Shown: positions 8,743 through 17,715 of the stretch, in pieces
Numbering within the stretch: position 1 is the stretch's first letter
Layout of the letters: every line of letters begins with the position of its first letter
Assembly (NCBI RefSeq): GCF_002163755.1
Contig: NZ_CP015864.1
Coordinates: 992,001-1,056,000, forward strand
Reading direction: 5' to 3'
Origin: Vibrio campbellii CAIM 519 = NBRC 15631 = ATCC 25920
Lineage (GTDB): Bacteria > Pseudomonadota > Gammaproteobacteria > Enterobacterales > Vibrionaceae
DNA length: 64,000 nucleotides
Notes under the pieces: generated by a model
Databases searched by the model: none
Told to the model about the DNA's origin: nothing
What the model saw: the letters and a program-made list of their open reading frames with translations, nothing else
Position numbers and translations under genes: made by a program

Positions 8743-9058
8743 TTTTAACCTAATTATTGCCATTTTAGACATAGCGCAACACTAAGGAAAGCTCAATTTT
8801 TAATTTAGAATCTTTTCAAAACAGTTAGAGCCCACTTCAAACTGAGTCAAATCAAAAAAGCTAATGCCTCCTATAAAGCATGAGCTTTTATCGTTTTTAG
8901 AACCAAGTTCAGAACAAAATATCACCGCTCGAACGCACACCTGCCCAATAGTTAACCACATGCATAAAACGCATAAATTACTTCACTTTTTGTCATTTGT
9001 TTCATCCTTTAATAGTCACTAAACTTCGCGCTCTTTTTTCTACTTGGGCGCACAATGC

Positions 9059-9250
9059 ATGCTTTTTTCTCAAACCATTTTCGCTCAGGTGCTGAGAATG
9101 TCAGTCATGTTGGGTCTGTCGTTAATCATCGTCCATAACTCACCTAAGTTATTGGAAATATTGGCAGAGCAAGCCATCAACAGCGGTTGCCATCAAACCA
9201 CTGGCGACGGTGAACACCAGGATCACTCTCATCACCACCATCACCATTAA
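9059..9250 (+). CDS. Histidine-tailed mini-protein upstream of an MFS transporter
   Basis: A short reading frame of 63 residues from ATG 9059, or 50 residues from ATG 9098, which has the better ribosome binding site (AGGTG). It has a hydrophobic N-terminal segment containing MSVMLGLSLIIVH and ends in GDGEHQDHSHHHHHH, i.e. a run of six C-terminal His preceded by two more. The stop lies 12 bp before the MFS gene, so co-translation is likely. His tails of this type bind divalent metals such as Ni, Zn or Cu. I know no named family. A TTG at 9044 also opens the frame but has no clear ribosome binding site. Confidence 0.5.
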   Translation: MLFSQTIFAQVLRMSVMLGLSLIIVHNSPKLLEILAEQAINSGCHQTTGDGEHQDHSHHHHHH

Positions 9251-9262
9251 TAAGAGCAAATT

Positions 9263-10477
9263 ATGAGTATTTTCCGATTTCCAATTCTTGTCTGGCTTGG
9301 AATAGGGATTTTGATTATCTGTCTAGGGATTAGACAATCGTTCGGCATTTTCATGATGCCAATTTCAGATCACTTCCAAACGGGCCGCGAGTTCTTTAGC
9401 TTTGCTATTGCCTTGCAAAACCTGTTGTTTGGTGTGTTCCAGCCATTCGTTGGTATGGCGTCAGACCGTTGGGGCGCAAAGCGTATAATCATTTTAGGTG
9501 CCATTTCTTACGCCTTGGGTCTTTACCTGACTTCTAACGCGGTTGAGCCAACCATGATGTATTTGTCGCTGGGTGTGCTGGTTGGTTTCGGCTTAAGCGC
9601 GACCAGTTATGTGATCGTGCTAGGCGCAGTGGCGAAAGTTGTCCCTGCCCAACACGCAGCAAAAGCATTCGGTTTAACAACAGCTGCGGGCTCATTCGGC
9701 ATGTTTGCGATGATCCCCGGTGCACAAGCGCTATTAAGTGACTTTGGTTGGCAAGGCGCACTTCAGGTTTTTGCCGTATTGTGTAGCTTTATGGTGATGT
9801 TTGCGTTGTTCATGAGATCGGCAAAACCACAAACCAACAACGCCGCAAGTGCTCAAGAAGATAAACAAACTTTGAAAGAAGCGTTAAAAGAAGCTTTCGC
9901 ACATAAAGGTTACTGGTTGATCCACGCTGGCTTCTTCGTGTGTGGCTTCCATGTCATGTTTATCGCCACTCATTTACCAAGTTATTTAGCAGATAAAGAT
10001 TTACCGGCTTCAACAGCGGCGATGGCACTTGCGTATGTTGGCATCTTCAACATCTTTGGCTCTTACTTCTGGGGTGTGATGGCCGATCGCTTTAACAAGC
10101 GTCACGTTATGTCTGCACTGTACTTAATGCGCACGGTGGTGATCGGTGCTTTTGTGACTCTACCTGTCACCGAACACACTGCTGCTATCTTTGGTGGGGC
10201 GATTGGCTTCTGTTGGCTAGGCACCGTTCCGCTAACTTCTGGCTTAGTTCGTCAGATATTTGGTGCTCGTTACCTTTCAACCTTGTACGGACTGGTGTTC
10301 TTTACTCACCAAGTAGGCAGCTTCTTGGGCGCTTGGGTTGGTGGTCGTATCTATGATTACTATGGTTCATACGATCCAATCTGGTGGTCAACAGTCGTGT
10401 TGGCATTTATCGCGGCACTGATTCACCTGCCTATCAACGACAAGCCCGTACCACGCTTAACTATGGCAACAGCATGA
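9263..10477 (+). CDS. Major facilitator superfamily transporter
   Basis: A 404-residue inner-membrane secondary transporter with twelve predicted helices in two halves separated by a charged loop (about residues 185-210). The loop between helices 2 and 3 carries the MFS signature as GMASDRWGAKR (about 65-75), and the second half repeats it as GVMADRFNKRH. Overall it resembles the monocarboxylate/oxalate-antiporter type. The substrate is unknown. It directly follows the His-tailed mini-protein and is divergent from the GlxA-type regulator. Confidence 0.88.
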   Translation: MSIFRFPILVWLGIGILIICLGIRQSFGIFMMPISDHFQTGREFFSFAIALQNLLFGVFQPFVGMASDRWGAKRIIILGAISYALGLYLTSNAVEPTMMYLSLGVLVGFGLSATSYVIVLGAVAKVVPAQHAAKAFGLTTAAGSFGMFAMIPGAQALLSDFGWQGALQVFAVLCSFMVMFALFMRSAKPQTNNAASAQEDKQTLKEALKEAFAHKGYWLIHAGFFVCGFHVMFIATHLPSYLADKDLPASTAAMALAYVGIFNIFGSYFWGVMADRFNKRHVMSALYLMRTVVIGAFVTLPVTEHTAAIFGGAIGFCWLGTVPLTSGLVRQIFGARYLSTLYGLVFFTHQVGSFLGAWVGGRIYDYYGSYDPIWWSTVVLAFIAALIHLPINDKPVPRLTMATA

Positions 10478-10481
10478 TTCT

Positions 10482-10513
10482 AAAGGCTCTTAATATGATA
10501 CGTTAAGGGCCTT
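10482..10513 (+). terminator. Intrinsic terminator of the MFS gene
   Basis: AAAGGCTCTTAA pairs with TTAAGGGCCTTT (one mismatch), followed by TCTTT. Confidence 0.7.
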
Positions 10514-10682
10514 TTCTTTATGAAGCCACCAATGCTCCCCCTGTCTCTTCGATCAATTTCGTTTTTTCATCAACGCATTCTCATCAATGATGGCTTATTT
10601 AAGATAAAGTGCACCCATTCATCCTCCGTTAAGATTCGTGTGACATACTTAACACAATGCTATAAATCAAAAAGGGGTTTAA

Positions 10683-11114
10683 ATGAGAACACTCGGCAAC
10701 ATCATCTGGTTTGTATTCGGTGGCGTGTTTATGGGTTTGCTATGGTGGTTCTTTGGACTACTGGCATTCATCAGTATCATTGGTATTCCATGGGGACGTG
10801 CTTGTTTTGTAATGGGTAATTTCTCGTTCTTCCCATTCGGCAAAGAAGCCGTTTCAAGAGATGAATTGACCAATGAAATGGACATCGGCACGAGCCCACT
10901 TGGCGTCATTGGTAATGTGATTTGGTTTGTGTTTGCGGGTATCTGGCTGGCAATCGGTCATGTGCTTTCGGCGGTGGCATGCTTTGTTACCATTATTGGC
11001 ATTCCATTTGCGCTTCAACACCTAAAGCTTGCCGTTATCTCTCTTGCTCCGATTGGGAAAACAGTGGTAACGACTGAAGAAGCCGCTATGGCTCGCTACA
11101 ACATCAACCGCTAA
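10683..11114 (+). CDS. yccF: YccF family inner-membrane protein
   Basis: A 143-residue membrane protein made of two similar YccF domains. Each begins G-N-(I/V)-I-W-(F)-V-F and ends with (I)IIGIP(W/F)(G/A) followed by a Leu/Phe-Pro-(F)G-K or APIGK segment. The repeats occupy about residues 4-60 and 74-130. Function in the family is not established. The gene stands alone, with its own ribosome binding site (AAAAAGGGG) upstream. Confidence 0.9.
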   Translation: MRTLGNIIWFVFGGVFMGLLWWFFGLLAFISIIGIPWGRACFVMGNFSFFPFGKEAVSRDELTNEMDIGTSPLGVIGNVIWFVFAGIWLAIGHVLSAVACFVTIIGIPFALQHLKLAVISLAPIGKTVVTTEEAAMARYNINR

Positions 11115-11118
11115 TACT

Positions 11119-11214
11119 TTAGCCCTCTGAGCAACCCGCTTGGAGGGTTATTCCTGTCAATAGTAAGCCCATGATCGCCACTGCGTATTCAATAATCATT
11201 GATTGTATATTCAT
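11119..11214 (-). CDS. Possible 31-residue membrane peptide
   Basis: A short reading frame (MNIQSMIIEYAVAIMGLLLT, ending GCSEG) with a hydrophobic centre, five bases beyond the yccF stop on the other strand and just downstream of a decayed gene on the same strand. The upstream TAGGGTGTAGAT is only a weak ribosome binding site. It could be a real small membrane protein or chance. Confidence 0.2.
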   Translation of the reverse strand: MNIQSMIIEYAVAIMGLLLTGITLQAGCSEG

Positions 11215-11243
11215 ATCTACACCCTAAAAATTAAAATTAACAC

Positions 11244-11640
11244 CTAGCTCAACATTGGGTTTTCTGGTACTGATTCCATCGGATTTACAGGGTTTAACCT
11301 CATTACTTCAACAACTAATCGACCACCTTCTACACTGAATTTCCCAAAATATTGTCATCCACAAACACCACTTCGTTATTGCAAACTCCAATATTACCAA
11401 CTGCATTACCTGATGCGTCTTTCACGACATCAACATCAGTGAAGTACAACTCACCAACCACAATGAATACCCCGTTACTTTCTGCACCGCAGATTGCTAC
11501 TGTATTGTATTCATCGTCATTGCCTTGAATGGCAATCCCACCTAAATATTCGCCTTCATAATCCGGCGGTATTCTCTATCTCTCCGCCATATCCATCGAG
11601 CTCACTCAATAAAACTAATGACCTGAAAAGTTGATGATGG
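11244..11640 (-). pseudogene. Frameshifted remnant of an unidentified gene
   Basis: The minus strand shows continuous protein-like coding broken across frames. From the 5' side: ...LVLLSELDGYGGEIEN, then a shift near 11570 into PPDYEGEYLGGIAIQGNDD ... NNEVVFVDDN, then a shift near 11343-11349 in an ATTTTGGG stretch into FGKFSVEGGRLVVEVMRLNP, ending at a TAG at 11244-11246. The three pieces join smoothly if one base is restored at each break. I recognise no family. The 5' end is not defined. Confidence 0.5.
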
Positions 11641-11850
11641 GAGCTAACAAAAGGCCGCTTTCTGGTTTTCTAAACATCCCGATGGCATCACGCGATCACC
11701 CTCTTATTTGTATCGAAAGTGATTTTCACTCTTCTATGTTCATTCACCAAAGTAGATAGGATAAAATTTATGAGTTACTGTTTGTTACAACAAACAAAAG
11801 GTCTTTCATTCTTATACCAAAAGTGGTTTCGACGCGTAACATGGACTCCT

Positions 11851-12468
11851 ATGACTAATAAAAAAGTGCTTATTCTCTATGCACATCCTTCACAGCATCG
11901 CTCCGAAGTGAATGCCCCCCTTTTTGATGCCGCTCAACAGATAGACGGCGTGACTTGTGTCGACCTATACGCCGAATACCCTCACTTCAATATCAATATT
12001 GACAGTGAACAGCAGCGTTTAAGGGAGCATGACGTCGTCATTTTTCAGTTTCCACTGTACTGGTATTCAACCCCAGCAATCTTAAAAGAGTGGCAAGATC
12101 TAGTCTTAGAGTACGGGTTTGCTTACGGCTCTGAAGGTACAGAACTACAAGGTAAAACACTGCTCTGCGTGCTCTCTGCTGGCGGGAAAGAAGAAGCTTA
12201 TAAAGCTCAAGGGTATAACCATTTCACTATTCGCGAACTGCTCGCTCCAATCGAGCAAATGTCGGCGCTCACTGGAATGCATTACATTGCGCCACTGGCA
12301 CTGTTCGGCTCCCGCACTGCGATTGAAGAAAATCGTATCGCTCAACATATTGAACGTTACAAAACGCTGCTCAATGCATTGGTAAAAGACACATTGGATC
12401 TTAAAGCAGCAGCTTCACTCATCAAACTCAATAGCGCACTCCCACAACTGATTAAGGAAGCGTCATGA
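11851..12468 (+). CDS. KefF/KefG-like NAD(P)H quinone oxidoreductase, K+ efflux ancillary protein
   Basis: A 205-residue flavodoxin-fold quinone reductase. It begins KKVLILYAHPSQHRSEVNAPL, the phosphate-loop region of the KefF/MdaB/NQO1 family, and carries FPLYWYSTPAILKEWQD (about residues 70-86), GFAYGSEGTELQGK, and a C-terminal LNAL helix. The start at 11851 fits the family length; an open frame extends to 11719 but adds unrelated residues. Its stop overlaps the antiporter start (ATGA), the usual arrangement for the cytosolic subunit that activates glutathione-gated K+/H+ antiport during electrophile stress. Confidence 0.88.
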   Translation: MTNKKVLILYAHPSQHRSEVNAPLFDAAQQIDGVTCVDLYAEYPHFNINIDSEQQRLREHDVVIFQFPLYWYSTPAILKEWQDLVLEYGFAYGSEGTELQGKTLLCVLSAGGKEEAYKAQGYNHFTIRELLAPIEQMSALTGMHYIAPLALFGSRTAIEENRIAQHIERYKTLLNALVKDTLDLKAAASLIKLNSALPQLIKEAS

Positions 12469-14423
12469 CAGGGATATTCTTACAAGCCTTTGTTTACCTA
12501 GTTGCCGCCGTAATTGCTGTTCCTCTAGCCAAACGCTTGGGCTTAGGTTCAGTGCTGGGCTATTTGATTGCTGGCGTGGTTATTGGCCCAATCATTGGTC
12601 TGGTTGGTGAAGAAACGACGACAATCCAACACTTTGCCGAATTCGGTGTTGTGATGATGCTGTTCCTCGTAGGCTTGGAGCTTGAACCCAAAATGCTCTG
12701 GGCGATGCGAAACCGCTTGATGGGGCTCGGCGGCCTACAAGTTGGCGGTACAGCAGCACTGATCATGGCAATTGCACTGTACTTTGAACAACCATGGACC
12801 ATCGCACTCGCGATCGGCTTAATTTTTGCGTTGTCATCCACTGCGATTGTTCTGCAAACCTTTAACGAGAAAGGGCTAACCAAGACCGAAGGCGGTCAAA
12901 ATGCGTTCTCGGTACTGCTTTTTCAAGATATCGCGGTTATTCCAATGCTGGCATTTATTCCGCTATTAGCACTGCCGGAACTCGTAGAGCAGGCGCAATC
13001 TGCAGCTCAATCGGCGGCTGAACATCATGAAGAGCTCAGCCTAGTCGCAGGTCTTCCTGGTTGGGCGTACGGTCTTGTGATCACCGCTTCTATTGCCATA
13101 GTGGTGGTTGGTGGACACTTCCTAAGTCGTCCGCTGTTCCGCTACGTTGCGAGCTCTGGATTGCGAGAAATCTTTACCGCCACCGCATTAATGCTGGTGA
13201 TCGGCATTGCGGCCTTAATGAGCTTAGTTGGTCTATCCCCTGCTTTAGGCACTTTCTTGGCAGGTGTTATGCTGGCGAACAGTGAATTCCGCCACGAATT
13301 GGAATCCAACATTGAGCCATTTAAAGGCCTATTGCTTGGTCTGTTCTTTATCACCGTAGGTGCAGGCATCGACTTCTCAGTACTGTTCAGCGACTTTGGT
13401 TTGATCATCGGCCTGACACTCGGGGTAATGGCTCTGAAAGCGGTAATTCTGTTTGTCATCGCCCTAATCTTTCGTATTAAAGGCAGCAACCGTTGGTTAT
13501 TTACACTGAGCTTGGCACAAGCGGGTGAATTTGGCTTTGTATTACTGAGCTTCTCAGTGCAAAACCATGTAATACCATTTGAGCTTTCACAGACTCTGGC
13601 GCTGGTTGTTGCGATTTCAATGTTCCTAACACCGGGATTATTCATCCTGTTCGATAAAGTCATACTTCCTCGCTTTGAGAGTGAATCGAACGATCGCGAA
13701 AGTGATAAGATTGAAGAACAAGGCACCGTGATCATTGCTGGTATAGGCCGCTTTGGTCAGATCGTAAACCGCTTATTAGTATCCAATGGCGTGGAAACGG
13801 TTGTTCTTGACCACCAAGCAAGCCAAATCGATAACATGCGTCAAATCGGCACACGAGCTTACTTTGGCGACGCGACTCGTCCCGATATGCTGCACACGGC
13901 GGGTATTGAACACGCTTCAGCACTTGTGGTGGCGATTGATAACCAAGAGGCCAGCGTTGGATTGGTAAAACACGTGAAGCATAGCTACCCGAATGTGACC
14001 ATCATTGCACGTGCATTCGATCGTGGTCATGGTTATCTGCTGCGCCAAGCTGGAGCCGACATCATTGAGTCGGAGACTTACCATTCTGCATTAGAAATTG
14101 GTGGACATGCAATGAAAGCCATCGGCATACACCCGTTCTACACTGAGCAACAGAAATCAACGTATCGACGCGTCGAATGCCGTAAGTCTGACATGCTGTA
14201 TGAAGCATGGGCCGATGACTCTGAGGGAGAACGTTATGATAACAACTTCCGTCAGCTGTTTATTCACCTTGAAGAGAGAATGGCTGAAGAGATGCAGAAA
14301 GATCGTCATGACAAACTTTCTCGCTCAGAACGTGGTTGGACACCGCCACCAAAAGGGTATGCGGATGACTTCAACGAAGAAAACGTTCAAGAGCTGAACC
14401 CTTGCAAAGAACAGCCTCAATAA
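12465..14423 (+). CDS. KefB/KefC-type glutathione-gated K+/H+ antiporter (CPA2)
   Basis: A 652-residue CPA2 antiporter. About twelve transmembrane helices fill residues 1-400, beginning with PLAKRLGLGSVLGYLIAGVV. A cytosolic KTN/RCK_N domain follows from about 418, with the nucleotide-binding motif GIGRFGQ (G426 onward) and FGDATRPDMLHTAG. The tail (about 540-652) is charged. Translation is coupled to the preceding ancillary gene by a four-base overlap. The KefB versus KefC assignment is not certain from sequence alone. Confidence 0.9.
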   Translation: MTGIFLQAFVYLVAAVIAVPLAKRLGLGSVLGYLIAGVVIGPIIGLVGEETTTIQHFAEFGVVMMLFLVGLELEPKMLWAMRNRLMGLGGLQVGGTAALIMAIALYFEQPWTIALAIGLIFALSSTAIVLQTFNEKGLTKTEGGQNAFSVLLFQDIAVIPMLAFIPLLALPELVEQAQSAAQSAAEHHEELSLVAGLPGWAYGLVITASIAIVVVGGHFLSRPLFRYVASSGLREIFTATALMLVIGIAALMSLVGLSPALGTFLAGVMLANSEFRHELESNIEPFKGLLLGLFFITVGAGIDFSVLFSDFGLIIGLTLGVMALKAVILFVIALIFRIKGSNRWLFTLSLAQAGEFGFVLLSFSVQNHVIPFELSQTLALVVAISMFLTPGLFILFDKVILPRFESESNDRESDKIEEQGTVIIAGIGRFGQIVNRLLVSNGVETVVLDHQASQIDNMRQIGTRAYFGDATRPDMLHTAGIEHASALVVAIDNQEASVGLVKHVKHSYPNVTIIARAFDRGHGYLLRQAGADIIESETYHSALEIGGHAMKAIGIHPFYTEQQKSTYRRVECRKSDMLYEAWADDSEGERYDNNFRQLFIHLEERMAEEMQKDRHDKLSRSERGWTPPPKGYADDFNEENVQELNPCKEQPQ

Positions 14424-14428
14424 AAGCA

Positions 14429-14456
14429 AAAACCTCCCACGCTGGGAGGTTTTTTT
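14429..14456 (+). terminator. Intrinsic terminator of the Kef-like pair
   Basis: AAACCTCCCA / TGGGAGGTTT with a three-base loop and a run of T. Confidence 0.9.
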
Positions 14457-14481
14457 AATGCGAGAAAGGGAAAATAAACAC

Positions 14482-14775
14482 CTACATCAGATCACTCATC
14501 AAAGTCTCGTATTCCTCGTTCGCTTCATCAACAAGGTGAGATAGCTCTAACGCATCTGTCTTGGCAAAGTTAAATTGCCATGGAACCGTGTCTTCTTTAC
14601 CGCAAATTCGAGTTTGAACACCACGACTTTCAAAAGAAAGGTCTTCAAACTCGGTGATATGTCGCTCTTTTAGTTCGACGATTTCGACTTCCAATTTCCC
14701 TACTGGATTGACTTCAACGTGCGCGTGTAAATCTGGACTATTCGATAAACAATACTCTCTATGGACTGCAATCAT
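14482..14775 (-). CDS. Conserved-looking hypothetical protein, 97 residues
   Basis: A soluble acidic protein with no signal peptide or membrane segment. It has a beta-rich N-terminal half (HVEVNPVGKLEVEIVELKER) and a C-terminal acidic helix (VDEANEEYETLMSDLM). It is preceded by a near-perfect ribosome binding site (AAGGAGG, seven bases before the ATG), which strongly supports translation. I recognise no family. It is convergent with the Kef-like antiporter gene. Confidence 0.7.
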   Translation of the reverse strand: MIAVHREYCLSNSPDLHAHVEVNPVGKLEVEIVELKERHITEFEDLSFESRGVQTRICGKEDTVPWQFNFAKTDALELSHLVDEANEEYETLMSDLM

Positions 14776-14927
14776 GACTGCCTCCTTGGTCTGCCAACTG
14801 ACAACTCATCAAATAGTGTAGACGAGAGAGTTAGAACGTGGAGTGAAATAATGATGAAGATTGATCCTGAATAAAAATGCAGCAGGTTTAATTTCTATCA
14901 CCTCTGTTTTTCATTCAGCTCTAACCC

Positions 14928-15794
14928 TCAGTTTTCACATGAAATCACTTCTTCGATACGATCTTCAATTGCCTTTATCGCTAATGTCACCGACATCGGC
15001 ACATGTGCATGGTAAGGATGCAACACGTAAATCGGGTTCGCTTTCGATGCTTTCGCATCAGGCACAGGTTCAAGAAGTGGATTCGAGTCCAGCATAAAAT
15101 CTGGCAGGATCCCAAAGCCTAGTCCCATTTCTAGAAGACTCGCCACATCGAACACGGTGTTTGCACGATGCTTTACTGAGTATTGCACTAGGTGATCTTG
15201 CCCATTCAGAGCGAAGTTATGAGCAATCGGTTCTATCTGCCAGTGTTGAGCGATATAAGAAGCACTCTCAATATCCATATGCGTCCCTTTAGCTCGGCAT
15301 AACACATCGCAAAACTGCCCTACTTTACGTTGTTTAATATTCGAGTCTCCAGATGCTCCAACTCTCACTGCAAGATCAATATCCTGCTGAACAATATCAA
15401 CATGCTTATCGTCGCTGACTAAATTTAAATGCACATCAGGGTACTGTGCAAAAGCCTCCGTTAAAGCAGGCAATACTATAGAACGCATCAACGCATTTGG
15501 CGCGGTAACGGTAAGAGTGCCCATTGGGACTTGCTTTAACTCTGCCGCTTCTAACCACGCCTCTTCTGCCTGTTTTGTCATCTGCGCACATTGTTTATAA
15601 AAACGTTCGCCCGCAGAGGTCAATGTTTGTCTCCTCGTCGTACGCTTGAGTAAACACGTATCTAGCTCTTGCTCGAGCTGCTTAAGGGCAGAGCTGAGCA
15701 CCGACTTGGAAAGTTCCAACTTCTCTGCTGCTTTCGAGATTGAGCCACACTCCACAATATGAACGAACAGAGACATTAACCGCAGCTTATTCAT
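14928..15794 (-). CDS. LysR-family transcriptional regulator
   Basis: A 288-residue LTTR. The winged HTH is at residues 1-60 (GSISKAAEKLELSKSVLSSALKQLE), followed by a linker helix and an effector-binding domain starting near residue 90 (GTLTVTAPNALMRSIVLPAL). It belongs to the CrgA/DsdC-like group in layout. It is divergent from the SnoaL-like gene with a shared 116-bp intergenic region, so it probably controls that gene; the effector is unknown. Confidence 0.92.
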   Translation of the reverse strand: MNKLRLMSLFVHIVECGSISKAAEKLELSKSVLSSALKQLEQELDTCLLKRTTRRQTLTSAGERFYKQCAQMTKQAEEAWLEAAELKQVPMGTLTVTAPNALMRSIVLPALTEAFAQYPDVHLNLVSDDKHVDIVQQDIDLAVRVGASGDSNIKQRKVGQFCDVLCRAKGTHMDIESASYIAQHWQIEPIAHNFALNGQDHLVQYSVKHRANTVFDVASLLEMGLGFGILPDFMLDSNPLLEPVPDAKASKANPIYVLHPYHAHVPMSVTLAIKAIEDRIEEVISCEN

Positions 15795-15910
15795 CGCCTT
15801 CCTTATTGTTCTATTTAACAGAACACTTATTTCTTATTTATTTGTTTTTCAGTTTCAATTCTAACCCTATGATTGCCACATAAACAAACACCAATCACAG
15901 GAAATTCAGA

Positions 15911-16282
15911 ATGACTCAATCAGCTTTAGAACGTGCACAAGCAGGTATCTCAGAATGGCAAATCGCTTTTAACAATCAAGATGCTGCAGGTTGTGCGGCG
16001 CAGTACACTGAAGACTGCATTATGGTAGCAAAACCATTTGGCACATTTGAAGGACGCGAAGCGATCCAAGGTTTTTGGCAAAACATCATGGACCAAGGCT
16101 TCAATAGCGTCGATTACACCAACACTAAGTGGGAAAAAGACAGCGAAAATGGCTACATTCTTACGTCAGATTGGACGATGAACAAAGCGTTCGGCGTGGT
16201 ACACAAAGAATTGTGGGAAGTTCAAGAAGATGGCAAGTCTCGTCTTACTTACGATGAGTTCGAAGTGCTTGGCGAGCGATAA
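15911..16282 (+). CDS. SnoaL-like / NTF2-fold small protein
   Basis: A 123-residue cytosolic protein with the cone-shaped NTF2/SnoaL fold pattern: an N-terminal helix (ERAQAGISEWQIAFNNQDAAGCAAQYTED in two parts), the strand VAKPFGTFEGREAIQGFW, then repeated W-containing strands. Such proteins act as small isomerases, hydrolases or ligand-binding domains, and the actual activity cannot be read here. An ACAGGAAA ribosome binding site precedes the ATG, and a terminator follows. The divergent LysR gene is the likely regulator. Confidence 0.8.
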   Translation: MTQSALERAQAGISEWQIAFNNQDAAGCAAQYTEDCIMVAKPFGTFEGREAIQGFWQNIMDQGFNSVDYTNTKWEKDSENGYILTSDWTMNKAFGVVHKELWEVQEDGKSRLTYDEFEVLGER

Positions 16283-16304
16283 GCATTAAGCGATAACAAT
16301 AAAG

Positions 16305-16335
16305 AAATCCCCAAGTCTGACTTGGGGATTTTTTT
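16305..16335 (+). terminator. Intrinsic terminator, SnoaL-like gene
   Basis: AAATCCCCAAGT / ACTTGGGGATTT with a three-base loop and a long T run. Confidence 0.92.
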
Positions 16336-16366
16336 AAGCGAGCTTACTTATTCAGTTTTACTTCGA

Positions 16367-17464
16367 TTAAGCGAAGATAAAGGTATACAAGTAACCGGCC
16401 CCCATTGCCATGCTTAGGATGACAAATAGGAAGGATGCAATCATTTGGTTCTTAAAGATTGATTTCAATAAAATCACTTCTGTAAGACTTGCGCCTGCGC
16501 TACCAATGATAAGTGCCATGACTGAACCTAATGCCATGCCTTTTTGTACTAAAGCAGCGCTTAGTGGAATCACAGCCTCAGCACGAATGTACAACGGAAT
16601 ACCAATAATTGCAGCGACTGGAATCGCATACCACTTGCCTTCACCCGCGTATTCCGCAATAAGATCCGTTGGGATGAAGCCATAAATGAATGAACCAATC
16701 GCAATACCCATCATTAGGTAAGGGAACACTTGTTTAAAGTCTTTCCAAGTAGAGTGCCAAATACGAACCCAACGGTTTGGTTTCTTCTCTTCGACCATCG
16801 TTGCTGTCGCAGTACCATCTGATGAACAGCAAGACACTTCCACTTTTGGCTCTGCTTTTGGTGCGCTATCACCACAACAAGATGTTTTTGCTGCAACTGG
16901 TGCAGACTCGCCACAAGTGCTGGTACTGCAGTTTGATACTGGTTTCGCTTGTTCTTTTTTCTTGCTTGAATCACCGCAAGATGTACCACATGAAGAGGTG
17001 CCTGATGCTTCGTACGCTTCTGGCTTTACGTAGCGCTCAAACCCCAGCTTTTCAAGTACATAACCTGCAACTACAGACACTGCCATCGCTACAGCAAAAT
17101 AGAATACTGCAAGTTGCCAGCCAAAAGTCACCACAAACAAACCAATAATCACAGGGTTAAGCAGTGGGCTAGCAAATAGGAACACCATCATAGGTCCAAA
17201 ACCTGCTCTTGCACGCAACAAGCCTTTTAAGAAAGGAATGGTTGAACACGAGCAGAAAGGCGTAATCGAACCTAGCAAAGCTGCAATGAAGTAGCCCTTA
17301 CCCTTTTTAGAACTCAAGATAGATTGAATTTTTTCTGGCGTTAGAAAATCTTGTAACACACCCACAATGTAACTAATCGCTAGGAATAGGATGATGAGTT
17401 CGGTTGCAAGAAACGCAAACATATCAAGCGCTTCTTTAGCCATGGTCATGATTTCTGGATTCAT
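16367..17464 (-). CDS. SO_0444-type permease (ArsP/DUF318 family), probable Cu/Zn efflux
   Basis: A 365-residue inner-membrane permease. Two four-helix halves are separated by a soluble loop (about residues 150-235). The family motif SITPFCSCSTIPFLKG sits at about 66-81, and a second repeat (RAEAVIPLSAALVQKG) is near 293. The loop is rich in Cys clusters: SSCGTSCGD, NCSTSTCGE, TSCCGD and VSCCSSDG. These are typical of thiophilic-metal-binding linkers in the SO_0444 Cu/Zn efflux subgroup. It is divergent from an ArsR regulator with a candidate operator between them, supporting metal-responsive control. Arsenic or methylarsenical export is the alternative. Confidence 0.85.
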   Translation of the reverse strand: MNPEIMTMAKEALDMFAFLATELIILFLAISYIVGVLQDFLTPEKIQSILSSKKGKGYFIAALLGSITPFCSCSTIPFLKGLLRARAGFGPMMVFLFASPLLNPVIIGLFVVTFGWQLAVFYFAVAMAVSVVAGYVLEKLGFERYVKPEAYEASGTSSCGTSCGDSSKKKEQAKPVSNCSTSTCGESAPVAAKTSCCGDSAPKAEPKVEVSCCSSDGTATATMVEEKKPNRWVRIWHSTWKDFKQVFPYLMMGIAIGSFIYGFIPTDLIAEYAGEGKWYAIPVAAIIGIPLYIRAEAVIPLSAALVQKGMALGSVMALIIGSAGASLTEVILLKSIFKNQMIASFLFVILSMAMGAGYLYTFIFA

Positions 17465-17576
17465 ATTTTATCTCCTACTGATGTCGCATCAGTAACCGTA
17501 AATGTCCTAATGAAGCTGAACTCTTAATTTCTATTTTTCTCGAATTATAGAATTAAAAACCGATGCGTCAACCATC

Positions 17577-17600
17577 ATATTTCGATAAATGACGAAATAT
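17577..17600. promoter_or_regulatory. Candidate ArsR-family operator
   Basis: ATATTTCG-N8-CGAAATAT is a perfect 8+8 inverted repeat in the divergent region between the metal permease and the ArsR gene. A partly similar sequence (ATCGAAATGTATTTATCG) lies near 17676, close to the arsR start, and may be a second site. Confidence 0.5.
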
Positions 17601-17715
17601 AATTTTAAACCTTACTAATCAATTAATTAGGTATTGAAATTTTCTTGTTTGCTATTCATCTACACTTTCACTATCATCGAAATGTATTTATCGTCAGTCA
17701 TTCCAAGAGGTCAGC

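Noticed and set aside
8850..8888. A hairpin (AAAAGCT..AATGC / GCAT..AGCTTTT) in the region upstream of the His-tailed mini-protein.
   Set aside because: The stem is interrupted and there is no upstream gene on the plus strand for it to terminate; could be chance.
13142..13735. A 197-codon minus-strand frame inside the Kef-like antiporter gene.
   Set aside because: It is antisense to a clearly conserved membrane domain and has a shadow-frame composition.
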